Positions 1 to 6,162 of a DNA stretch of 9,019 bases are shown one piece after another. Positions within the stretch are counted from its first letter, which is position 1. Every line of letters starts with the position of its first letter. Both the position numbers and the translations under genes were made by a program. Under the pieces are notes generated by a model, which saw only the letters and a list, made by a program, of their open reading frames with translations, had not been told where the DNA came from and did no database searches. The DNA comes from an uncultured Bacteroidia bacterium (lineage in GTDB: Bacteria > Bacteroidota > Bacteroidia > Bacteroidales > UBA932), in NCBI GenBank assembly GCA_902797895.1, contig CADBUS010000121.1, positions 1 through 9,019 of the forward strand. The letters run 5' to 3'.

Positions 1-494
1 GGTAAATTCTGTGCAGAGATAGTACCGCTTATTGCCTTGCTTGTGTGGTAGCGTATCTCTCCTCCCACAGGTGAGGAGTATGTTGTAAAAGAGAGATCTT
101 TGTTGTAGCCTTTTATCAAACTCCAAGAGTAACTTGCGCCATATCCGTAATAGAATAATCCGGCAGAGACCTGGTTTTGCACTTTGGAGTGCATCGATAT
201 TCTAATTCTTCCAAGTTCCGGAATCTCCTTGCTTTTTACGCGGAAGGCTACATCTGAGGTGTAGGTGTTCAAGTAGGCAGACCATTTCCTTTTTGGTGCG
301 CCTATGTAGTTGGTGTCTAACCCTTTTAGTTCTGTATCTCGCAGAAAATTATGCAGCCTTTGAAAAATGCTCGGTTTATGCTCAGCTTCCTCCGCCTTAT
401 GCTCGGCCGGCTCAATGTATTGAGCTTGCAACACATTGGCCGACAACAGCATAAGTATGCATATCAAAGTTTTCTTCAAACCGCTGCAAAACAT
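1..494 (-). CDS. Secreted DUF4421-like protein, 5' part only (C-terminus runs off the window)
   Basis: The reverse strand is open from an ATG at 494-492 to the window edge, giving 164 complete codons and no stop. Residues 1-24 form a signal peptide: a basic L6-K7-K8 stretch, a hydrophobic core, and VLQA before Q25. A short charged stretch follows in which AEHK occurs twice. The mature part has DTNYIGAPKRKW, alternating strands such as VAFRVKSKEI, then YGYGASYSWSLIKGYNKDLSF and GGEIRYH. From memory this pattern resembles the DUF4421 family of Bacteroidota, predicted outer-membrane or periplasmic beta-strand proteins of unknown function; no search was run. The start lies two bases after the stop of the LRR lipoprotein gene (TAA-AG-ATG), so translation is probably coupled. 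That a gene is present is near certain; the family name is moderately certain. Confidence 0.7.
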   Translation of the reverse strand, partial: MFCSGLKKTLICILMLLSANVLQAQYIEPAEHKAEEAEHKPSIFQRLHNFLRDTELKGLDTNYIGAPKRKWSAYLNTYTSDVAFRVKSKEIPELGRIRISMHSKVQNQVSAGLFYYGYGASYSWSLIKGYNKDLSFTTYSSPVGGEIRYHTSKAISGTISAQNL

Positions 495-496
495 CT

Positions 497-1462
497 TTAA
501 TCTACAAACTCAAAGCTAACCTCCCACTCCTCTTTAGGGTTACAAGGCTCTCTCATACCCATTCTATCCTGCTCAAAATTTATCTGCTCCTCTTGGGCTT
601 TCCTCATCTTAATAACCTTAATCTCGCTTCCATCGTAGATATTCCAGGCGGCTAATTTCCAAAGCTCCAAATTGTTGGAAATATCCAGGGCCGTAAGCGG
701 ATTATCATAGCAACTAAGTTCTCTAAGAGCGGTGTTTTTAGAGAGATCTATCACCTGAAGTTGGTTCATACTGCAACTGAAATCCACAAGCTCCACATTT
801 TTGGTAATATCTATCTTTTGGAGTTTGTTGCCAAAGAGGAGTAGTTCTTTTAGAGCAATATTCTTTGATAGCTCTATCTCCGATAAGTTACAATATCCGC
901 AGTTGAGACTCTCAAGCGCAACGCAATCGCCAATATCAATTCTCTCAAGGCTGTTGTTGTCTCTGAGGTTCAGAGATTTAAGTTTGATGAGCCCTTTAAT
1001 GTTTACCTCTGTGAGCCGGCAATTGTTGAGCTTTGCTTCTTCTATATTGATATTCTTTGAGAGATCTATGCTGCCCAAATCATTGTTATCGCAGTAGAGC
1101 CTTTTTAGGTTTGCAAAGTGCTCTATACCAGCCAATGAGTTTATCTTAGGATCTGAGAAACTGCCGTGGAAAGCCACATCAATACTCTCAACCTTAGATG
1201 CCTCGAGATAGCTTAACTGCCCATCTCCATTCTCATCAAAGTTCTCTATACAATATGCTCTAAAGAGGGAGTCTTTGAACTCAATGTATGTGGTGGCAGG
1301 GTCTATTGCAACGCTCTTATCAGAAGCAATTTGCTTCTCCTCTTCACCTTGTTCTGAGTTGTTGTTGCTACCTCCTTTGCAAGCAGCAACGGCAACCATT
1401 GCGAGGGCAATATATGCCCCCACAACAGTACGCCCGAATAATCTACTAATAGTTATCCTCAT
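497..1462 (-). CDS. Leucine-rich-repeat lipoprotein with an EF-hand-like calcium loop
   Basis: This 321-residue protein starts with a lipoprotein signal; the lipobox is V25-A26-A27-C28, so C28 should be lipidated. A low-complexity linker (GGSNNNSEQGEEEKQ) follows. Residues 76-87 (DENGDGQLSYLE) form a textbook EF-hand loop with ligands at D76, N78, D80, S84 and E87. From about 105 to 272 there are roughly seven 21-residue leucine-rich repeats of the form LxxLxCxxNxLxxIDLSKNxx; the second and third are the most divergent. The C-terminal 45 residues are charged and not repetitive. EF-hand loop plus internalin-like LRRs is a common layout in envelope proteins of Bacteroidota and usually implies protein binding, but no partner can be read from sequence. 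It lies 20 bases after the M3 peptidase gene and 2 bases before the DUF4421-like gene. Whether it faces the periplasm or the cell surface is not determined. Confidence 0.88.
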   Translation of the reverse strand: MRITISRLFGRTVVGAYIALAMVAVAACKGGSNNNSEQGEEEKQIASDKSVAIDPATTYIEFKDSLFRAYCIENFDENGDGQLSYLEASKVESIDVAFHGSFSDPKINSLAGIEHFANLKRLYCDNNDLGSIDLSKNINIEEAKLNNCRLTEVNIKGLIKLKSLNLRDNNSLERIDIGDCVALESLNCGYCNLSEIELSKNIALKELLLFGNKLQKIDITKNVELVDFSCSMNQLQVIDLSKNTALRELSCYDNPLTALDISNNLELWKLAAWNIYDGSEIKVIKMRKAQEEQINFEQDRMGMREPCNPKEEWEVSFEFVD

Positions 1463-1482
1463 AGTTTAATACTTTAGTATTT
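1463..1482. repeat. Small palindrome in the gap between the M3 peptidase and LRR genes
   Basis: The gap holds a perfect inverted repeat, AATACT (1468-1473) and AGTATT (1476-1481), separated by TT. A 2-base loop is too tight for the full hairpin, so at most about five pairs would form in RNA, all weak. No U-tract supports a terminator. It could be a processing site or chance in AT-rich DNA. Confidence 0.3.
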
Positions 1483-3498
1483 CTATTCTAAACCTCTCGA
1501 TCTGAGGAGTGCTCCCGGATCCGGCTGCGCGCCGCGGAACATCTCATACAGTACCATAGGCTCCTCGCTGCCGCCTCTCTCCAAGAAGGTCTTGCGGAAC
1601 TTCTCTGCAATCTCCTTATTGTAGATGCCATTCTGCTTGAAGTACTCAAAAGCATCTTTTTCAAGCACCTCTGCCCAGAGATAGCCATAGTAGCCGGCAC
1701 TATAACCGGAGTTGAATATGTGGTTGAAATAGGTTGTTCTGTATCTTGGAATTATCTCGTCAATCAGCCCCATCTCTTTGCAAACCTTTTTCTCAAACTC
1801 CTCAACATTAACATTCTGCAGTTGCTCCTCTGTAAGTTCGTGCCACTTCATATCCAATATGGATGCAGCGGTAAGCTCTGTGGTCATAAATCCCTGGTTG
1901 AACTTGGCGGAGTTGTTGATTTTGGTTACCAAAGAATCCGGAATAACCTCTCCTGTCTTGTAGTGCTTGGCATATTTTGCCAAAATCTCAGGCTGGAAGC
2001 CCCAATTCTCGTTAAACTGTGAGAAGGTCTCAACAAAGTCTCTTGCTACGCTTGTGCCGCTTACAGAAGGGTAGGTACACTTGGTAAGCAGGCCGTGGAG
2101 TGCGTGACCAAACTCGTGGAATACGGTCTCAACCTGATCTATTGTAAAGAGTGCAGGTAGTGAGTCTGTTGGAGGTGTCATATTGCCAACATTCACAATA
2201 ATAGGCCTAATCTCTTTGCCATTGGCATCAATATATTGGTCTCTGATATTGTTCATCCAAGCGCCACCTCTCTTTGTGCTTCTTGGGAAGTAGTCTGTCA
2301 TAAAGATACCAAGCAGCGAGCCATCTGCATCGCTAACCTTAAATACCTCAACCTCAGGATTATATTTAGGAGCATCGGCGATAGGCTCAACCTTTATTCC
2401 ATATACCATATTGGCAGCCTCAAAGATACCTTTACGCACATTCTGCATCATAAAGTACGGCCTTGTAAGATTCTCATCCAAATCAAATTTAGCTTTGCGC
2501 ACTCTCTCTGCATAGTAGAACCAATCCCAAGGCTCAATCTTGCTGCCTGCAGGGAGCAGACCGGCCTTTATATCCTGATTCATAATCTGCTGCATATCGT
2601 AAATCTCCTCCTTGGCTCTTTTTATGGCAGGAGCAATAATCTTATCCAAAAAGGCATCTACCGTTGCAGGATCGTGAGCCATCTTGTTCTCTAACTGATA
2701 CTCTGCAAAGTTGTTGAATCCGAGCAGCTTAGCCTTTTTAGCCTTCAGCTTCAGAATCTCAAGACAGATGGCCTTGTTGTCAAACTCATCGTTATTGTTG
2801 CCTCTGTTGGAGTAGGCCAAAAACATCTCTTTTCTTCTCTCCCTATCTGTGCAGCTTGTCATCTCATCTGAATAGCTCGATACAGGAATACCAAACTGCT
2901 CCTTAAATGCGTTGCTCTGAGCAAGCAGATTTTTGGAGAACTTCTGCTGTGCATCTGTGAGCTTCTGGTTAATCTCCTTCAGTTGCTGCTGCTGATCTTC
3001 AGGCAGATTTACACCATTGCGGGTAAAACTCTGGTAGAGCTTCTTGAGCACCATCTGCTGCTCTCTTGTGAGGCCGCTCTGATCTTTATCGTAAACAGCT
3101 TTAACCCTCTCAAAAAGAGCTTTGTTCATATAAATATCATCGTAATGGGCTGTAAGCAAGGCATCTGCCTCCTCATCTACCTTTGTCATAGCATCGTCTC
3201 TCTCTGTAGATGAGAGGTTGCCTAACACTCCGTTAACTTTGGCCAATTTTAATCCCGATAGCTCCAGCGCAGCCACCGTATTATTGAAATCGGGAGCGGC
3301 AGGATTATCTATAATTGCCTGAATCTCTTTCTGATGCTCTTGAATACCCTCCTTTATTGCAGGAATATATTCGTCCATCTTAATCTGTTCAAAAGGGGGA
3401 ATCCCGTATGGGGTATCCCACTCACTTAGGAGAGTGTTTTTCTCCTTGCAAGATGTTATAGCCATAACAGTTGCTAAAATTATCAATAAACGTTTCAT
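1483..3498 (-). CDS. dcp: M3-family zinc metallopeptidase, dipeptidyl carboxypeptidase-type lipoprotein
   Basis: This 671-residue protein is close to the usual length of M3 peptidases, which clip short peptides; Dcp members remove dipeptides from the C-terminus. The zinc site is visible: HEFGH at 461-465 (ligands H461 and H465, catalytic base E462) and E490 in GTSVARDFVE as the third ligand. The substrate-binding region is present as H593 and the GYSAGYYGYLWAEVLEKDAF stretch (598-617), and the C-terminal GGSEEPMVLYEMFRG resembles Dcp. Residues 1-17 are a lipoprotein signal (AITSC, C17 lipidated), so it should act in the envelope, unlike the cytoplasmic E. coli Dcp. After E490 the sequence reads TFSQ where the family commonly has LPSQ or FPSQ. 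The start overlaps the sirtuin stop as ATGA, indicating translational coupling. Family assignment is secure; Dcp rather than oligopeptidase A-like specificity is likely. Confidence 0.93.
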   Translation of the reverse strand: MKRLLIILATVMAITSCKEKNTLLSEWDTPYGIPPFEQIKMDEYIPAIKEGIQEHQKEIQAIIDNPAAPDFNNTVAALELSGLKLAKVNGVLGNLSSTERDDAMTKVDEEADALLTAHYDDIYMNKALFERVKAVYDKDQSGLTREQQMVLKKLYQSFTRNGVNLPEDQQQQLKEINQKLTDAQQKFSKNLLAQSNAFKEQFGIPVSSYSDEMTSCTDRERRKEMFLAYSNRGNNNDEFDNKAICLEILKLKAKKAKLLGFNNFAEYQLENKMAHDPATVDAFLDKIIAPAIKRAKEEIYDMQQIMNQDIKAGLLPAGSKIEPWDWFYYAERVRKAKFDLDENLTRPYFMMQNVRKGIFEAANMVYGIKVEPIADAPKYNPEVEVFKVSDADGSLLGIFMTDYFPRSTKRGGAWMNNIRDQYIDANGKEIRPIIVNVGNMTPPTDSLPALFTIDQVETVFHEFGHALHGLLTKCTYPSVSGTSVARDFVETFSQFNENWGFQPEILAKYAKHYKTGEVIPDSLVTKINNSAKFNQGFMTTELTAASILDMKWHELTEEQLQNVNVEEFEKKVCKEMGLIDEIIPRYRTTYFNHIFNSGYSAGYYGYLWAEVLEKDAFEYFKQNGIYNKEIAEKFRKTFLERGGSEEPMVLYEMFRGAQPDPGALLRSRGLE

Positions 3499-4187
3499 TG
3501 TGAATTAAGTAAAATTTCTTTTAGTTTTTTCATACCTACGGTGGCCTTCTCCTTAATATGGGTACACCTTACGCTGCTCTTTACATCTGCAGGATCTATC
3601 AGATAGATAGGGGTGCCGCTCTTGGCAAGATGGATAAGGCCGGCAGCAGGATATACGGCTAAAGATGTTCCTATAACTATGAGAATATCAGCCTTTTCTA
3701 CGGCATTTGCAGCTCGGCTCAACTCCGGCACCTCCTCTCCGAACCACACAATATGCGGCCTTATCTGCTCTCCGCTCGGAGTTTTGTCTCCAAGCCGAAT
3801 ATCGTTGTAGCCTATGTCAAAACAGCTGTAGTAGTTTGAGTTCTCGCCTCTTGCCTTTGTGAGTTCTCCGTGCAGGTGGATTATGTTTGTGCTGCCGGCC
3901 CTCTCGTGCAGATTATCCACATTCTGTGTGGCCACCACCACCTCATAATGCTTCTCAAGAGAGGCTACAATAAGGTGAGCCTGATTCGGCTCTTTGGTCT
4001 GCAAATCTTTGCGGCGGGCATTGTAGAATTTAAGCATCAGCTCTTTGCGCCCCTCTCTGTACCAACTGTACGCGCTTGCAACCTCCTCTACATTGTGGTT
4101 TTCCCAAAGTCCGTTGCTGTCTCTGAATGTGCTGATTCCACTCTCGGCACTAATGCCTGCGCCGCTTAAAACTACAATCTTTTTCAT
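3495..4187 (-). CDS. cobB: Sirtuin-family NAD-dependent protein deacylase (class III, CobB/SIRT5-like)
   Basis: This 230-residue cytoplasmic enzyme should remove acyl groups from lysines using NAD+, releasing nicotinamide and O-acyl-ADP-ribose. Visible motifs are G9-A10-G11-I-S and the following SGISTFRD (NAD-binding loop, R22), TQNVDNLHERAG (87-98), catalytic H106 in HLHGE, VWFGE (147-151), and GTS (173-175). Y55 and R58 in FYNARR match the Tyr/Arg pair that binds negatively charged acyl groups in class III sirtuins, so desuccinylase or demalonylase activity is expected as well as deacetylation. The zinc-finger segment (about 108-143) has only one cysteine, C122, instead of the usual four, so structural zinc is probably absent. 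From memory such variants exist in other Bacteroidota. It lies 40 bases downstream of the ATPase-like gene and its TGA overlaps the ATG of the M3 peptidase gene. Confidence 0.93.
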   Translation of the reverse strand: MKKIVVLSGAGISAESGISTFRDSNGLWENHNVEEVASAYSWYREGRKELMLKFYNARRKDLQTKEPNQAHLIVASLEKHYEVVVATQNVDNLHERAGSTNIIHLHGELTKARGENSNYYSCFDIGYNDIRLGDKTPSGEQIRPHIVWFGEEVPELSRAANAVEKADILIVIGTSLAVYPAAGLIHLAKSGTPIYLIDPADVKSSVRCTHIKEKATVGMKKLKEILLNSQ

Positions 4188-4227
4188 ACCTTTCCGTTTA
4201 TAAAAGTTAAAACTCCCCTTCCTTCAA

Positions 4228-5340
4228 TCAGTTATCATTAAAGAAATAGTTCTTTAACCATAGCTTTAACAGAGAGTCGTTAAACTCAATAACGCTCTTG
4301 GATACAAATGTAACAAGTTCTTTCTTTGTCAGAGCCTCTTTCAGCCTGTTTACATTGGCTGAGGAGTTAAGTTTATATCTGTCAAGCACCTCGTATGTGC
4401 TAAAGCGCCGCTCCCCGTCCAGAATAGCCTTTATGAGCATAAGTTGGTGAGTACTAAGGCCATATACAGTATTGTGCAGCTCGTAATCGTGCTGATTGAG
4501 CAGAAATTTAACCCCTGTGGCAATAATATGCTCATCTAATTCAGTTTCTGTGAGTAAAAAACAGATCTCTGCAAGATGCTGCAAATACCAGGGATCTCCC
4601 TCCAAAATGTCGTACATATCTGCGGCATATTTCAACTCCGCCCTCTTGCCCCCCTTGGCAAAAGAGTTGCAGATATATTGGCAGAAAATCTTCTTGCTGA
4701 TAGGTTTAAGTGTAATCTTGGTAACGAGATTGCGGAAAAAATGGAGCTCGGAGAAGATATGCTCCATAGCATTTCTCTTGTCTCCAACAATAATAAAGGA
4801 GATACTTCTGCAATCGGCCAGCATACTCTCCAATATGGAGAGGGCTTTTAACGGCTTGTCAAACAACAAAATATTCTGGAACTGCTGAAAATAGACGACA
4901 AGATGGATATTCCTGCTCTGCGCCAGATTCTGCGGAAAGTTCTGCAACATCTTCATCTGCCGCTCTGTAAGAGTATCGTTAGAATAGCCATTCAGTTCAA
5001 TTCCCTTTAGAAACTCCCTTTTTGCCCCCTCTCTCTCCTTATCTGAGTTGTAGAGCTTTTCAAGCAGCAAAAGTGCCACTCTCCGTAGCATCTTATCTAC
5101 ACTCCTTATATTGAAGAGATCTATGGTGCAAAAGGCAATCTCCTGATGTTTGGGCTCGGCAGCAATCTCCTGCATAACATTGTAGATAAGGGAGCGTTTG
5201 CCTATTTTGGGAGGGCCGTAGAGCACTATGTTTTTGTGAGCCAGAATCAGGTTTTTCACCCTTGCAACCTCCCTTTCGCGCCCGATAAAACGCGAGCCGG
5301 TAACTATGTGATTGTATTCAAAAGGCGAAATGTACTCCAT
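4228..5340 (-). CDS. AAA/archaeal-ATPase-like protein with degenerate Walker A and B motifs and a C-terminal winged helix
   Basis: This 370-residue protein has no signal peptide or membrane segment. The layout matches bacterial and archaeal AAA-type ATPases: an N-terminal box FIGREREVARV (18-28), a P-loop GPPKIGKRS (42-50), a Walker B-like strand LVVYFQQFQNIL (147-158), a sensor-1-like strand SFIIVGD (181-187), a lid region with GDPWYLQHLA (248-257), and a winged-helix-like region from about 295 to 365. Two changes stand out. The residue after P-loop K48 is R49 rather than Ser or Thr, though S50 follows. The usual acidic pair of Walker B (as in VVYFDEFQ) is Q152-Q153. It may bind ATP but hydrolyse it poorly, acting as a nucleotide-dependent scaffold or regulator. 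Related proteins are mostly annotated only as ATP-binding, so no pathway is assigned. It is the first gene of the left operon, diverging from rplU. Confidence 0.8.
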   Translation of the reverse strand: MEYISPFEYNHIVTGSRFIGREREVARVKNLILAHKNIVLYGPPKIGKRSLIYNVMQEIAAEPKHQEIAFCTIDLFNIRSVDKMLRRVALLLLEKLYNSDKEREGAKREFLKGIELNGYSNDTLTERQMKMLQNFPQNLAQSRNIHLVVYFQQFQNILLFDKPLKALSILESMLADCRSISFIIVGDKRNAMEHIFSELHFFRNLVTKITLKPISKKIFCQYICNSFAKGGKRAELKYAADMYDILEGDPWYLQHLAEICFLLTETELDEHIIATGVKFLLNQHDYELHNTVYGLSTHQLMLIKAILDGERRFSTYEVLDRYKLNSSANVNRLKEALTKKELVTFVSKSVIEFNDSLLKLWLKNYFFNDN

Positions 5341-5357
5341 AGCAGTGCTTCTCGGAG

Positions 5358-5399
5358 CAAATATACAAATTTAGTTGAACTATTTGGAGTTTTGGCAAA
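5358..5399 (-). promoter_or_regulatory. Possible promoter for the ATPase-sirtuin-peptidase operon
   Basis: On the minus strand TAAATTTG (5373-5366) fits the Bacteroidota -7 box TAnnTTTG, with a TTTG (5399-5396) 22 bases upstream, slightly longer than the usual 19 or so. A second -7-like box, TATATTTG (5365-5358), has no well-placed -33 element. Transcription would begin some 15-25 bases before the ATG at 5340. The region is AT-rich, so chance matches are possible. Confidence 0.4.
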
Positions 5400-5413
5400 A
5401 AACGCTACCTTTG
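5383..5413 (+). promoter_or_regulatory. Bacteroidota-type promoter for rplU-rpmA
   Basis: TTTG at 5383-5386, exactly 19 bases, then TACCTTTG at 5406-5413. This is an exact match to the Bacteroides primary sigma factor consensus (TTTG-N19-TAnnTTTG). It predicts a start near 5418-5422 and a leader of about 85 bases before the rplU ATG at 5505. It interleaves with the candidate promoter for the divergent operon. Confidence 0.8.
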
Positions 5414-5435
5414 CACTCCATTTTAGGGAATAGAA

Positions 5436-5501
5436 GGTAGTATAGCTCTTAAAAGTGCCTGTTATTCAGGCCGCTTACTACCAAAAACAATTAAAGTTTT
5501 T
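5436..5501 (+). ncRNA. Structured 5' leader of rplU, candidate L21 autoregulatory element
   Basis: The leader folds by eye into a strong two-level structure. GGTAGTA (5436-5442) pairs with TACTACC (5476-5482). After a one-base bulge (T5443), AGC (5444-5446) pairs with GCT (5473-5475). Inside, GCCTG (5457-5461) and CAGGC (5467-5471) form a 5-bp hairpin with loop TTATT. A second hairpin, AAAAAC (5483-5488) with GTTTTT (5496-5501), abuts it and ends three bases before the ATG. Ribosomal protein operons are often controlled by their own product binding such leaders, and an L21 leader family is known in Firmicutes. I cannot match this one to a named family. The pairing is seen; the regulation by L21 is inferred. 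Confidence 0.6.
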
Positions 5502-5504
5502 ATT

Positions 5505-5813
5505 ATGTACGCAATTGTAGATATTGCAGGTCAGCAGTTCAAGGTTGAGGCAGGTAGAAAGATTTATGTACACCGCCTTGCAGATGAGGTTGGCTCAACC
5601 GTAACCTTTGACAAAGTGCTGCTTACAGACAACAACGGTACTGTTGCAGTTGGCGCTCCGTATGTTAAGGGTGCCTCTGTTAAGGCTAAGGTGCTTGAGC
5701 ATCTTAAGGGTAACAAGGTTATCGTTTTCAAGAAGATAGCTCACAAGGGCTTTGACAAGAAGAACGGTCACCGCCAGTATTTAACCAAACTTGAGATTGA
5801 ATCAATAGCTTAA
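5505..5813 (+). CDS. rplU: 50S ribosomal protein L21 (bL21)
   Basis: The 102-residue product has the normal L21 length and runs full length from MYAIVDIAGQQFKVEAG at the N-terminus to the signature KVIVFKKIAHKGFDKKNGHRQ region (about 70-91), which binds 23S rRNA. It assembles into the large ribosomal subunit with L20. The start is fixed by the family's N-terminus; there is no Shine-Dalgarno sequence, as usual in Bacteroidota, and an AU-rich hairpin lies immediately upstream. rpmA follows after 11 bases, the standard rplU-rpmA pairing. Expression is expected from the strong promoter at 5383-5413, possibly with feedback through the folded leader. Confidence 0.98.
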   Translation: MYAIVDIAGQQFKVEAGRKIYVHRLADEVGSTVTFDKVLLTDNNGTVAVGAPYVKGASVKAKVLEHLKGNKVIVFKKIAHKGFDKKNGHRQYLTKLEIESIA

Positions 5814-5824
5814 AGTAAAAAGTT

Positions 5825-6094
5825 ATGGCACACAAAAAAGGTGTAGGTAGTTCCAAGAACGGCCGCGAATCACAAAGTAAAAGACTTGGCCTCAAGATAG
5901 CAGGTGGCCAGGCTTGCAAAGCCGGAAATATTCTGGTACGCCAGAGAGGTACTCAGCACTATCCGGGCGAGAATGTAGGAATGGGTAAAGACCATACTCT
6001 TTTTGCTTTGACAGATGGTGTTGTAACCTTCAAGATTAAGGCTAAAGGCAGATCTTACGTATCGGTAATGCCAAAGGAGCAGCTGCAGAGCTAA
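5825..6094 (+). CDS. rpmA: 50S ribosomal protein L27 (bL27)
   Basis: This 89-residue protein starts MAHKKGVGSSKNGRESQSKRLG, the conserved L27 N-terminal tail that reaches the peptidyl-transferase centre once Met is removed. There is no N-terminal extension of the kind cleaved in Firmicutes. The core GNILVRQRGTQHYPGENVG and GKDHTLFALTDG segments are intact. It is co-transcribed with rplU, and the unit ends at the terminator at 6123-6160. No unusual features. Confidence 0.98.
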   Translation: MAHKKGVGSSKNGRESQSKRLGLKIAGGQACKAGNILVRQRGTQHYPGENVGMGKDHTLFALTDGVVTFKIKAKGRSYVSVMPKEQLQS

Positions 6095-6122
6095 TTCTAA
6101 GGTTTTATTGGTAATGCGATGT

Positions 6123-6160
6123 AAAAAATGGGGCTCGTCAGATAGGCCTCATTTTTTTTT
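6123..6160 (+). terminator. Intrinsic terminator after rplU-rpmA
   Basis: AAAAAATGGGGCT (6123-6135) pairs with GGCCTCATTTTTT (6145-6157): a 13-bp stem including two G-U wobbles and a 9-base loop. The T-tract runs from 6152 to 6160. It lies 28 bases after the rpmA stop and is a strong Rho-independent terminator that separates the ribosomal unit from serS. Confidence 0.9.
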
Positions 6161-6162
6161 AT

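Larger units (their letters stand above)
1..5340 (-). other. Probable five-gene operon: ATPase-like, sirtuin, M3 peptidase, LRR lipoprotein, DUF4421-like
   Basis: All five genes lie on the minus strand with gaps of 40, -4, 20 and 2 bases. No terminator-like hairpin with a T-run lies between them. The ATGA overlap (3495-3498) and the TAA-AG-ATG junction (499-492) suggest translational coupling at two of the four joints. The only good promoter candidate is upstream of the first gene. The end of the operon is outside the window. Confidence 0.65.

Noticed and set aside
740..1075. Repeated AGAGAGATCTAT-like DNA words
   Set aside because: They fall in phase with the LRR consensus (IDLSK) and are explained by the coding repeats rather than by a DNA-level element.
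2236..2694. Long open frame (152 codons) on the plus strand inside the M3 peptidase gene
   Set aside because: It lies wholly antisense to a well-supported gene, the translation has no recognisable domain, and its composition fits a shadow of the codons opposite.
4496..4888. Open frame of 130 codons on the plus strand inside the ATPase-like gene
   Set aside because: It is antisense to an intact gene with family features and has no recognisable motif of its own.
3495..5340. ATPase plus sirtuin as a known antiphage system (SIR2-HerA, Thoeris or similar)
   Set aside because: The sirtuin has the CobB/SIRT5 Tyr/Arg pair and housekeeping length, the ATPase is not HerA-like and lacks intact Walker residues, and no TIR, nuclease or mobile-element context is present.
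6123..6160. Riboswitch or attenuator controlling serS
   Set aside because: The hairpin with its T-tract follows rpmA closely and has the simple form of an intrinsic terminator; no T-box-like specifier or antiterminator sequence is visible.
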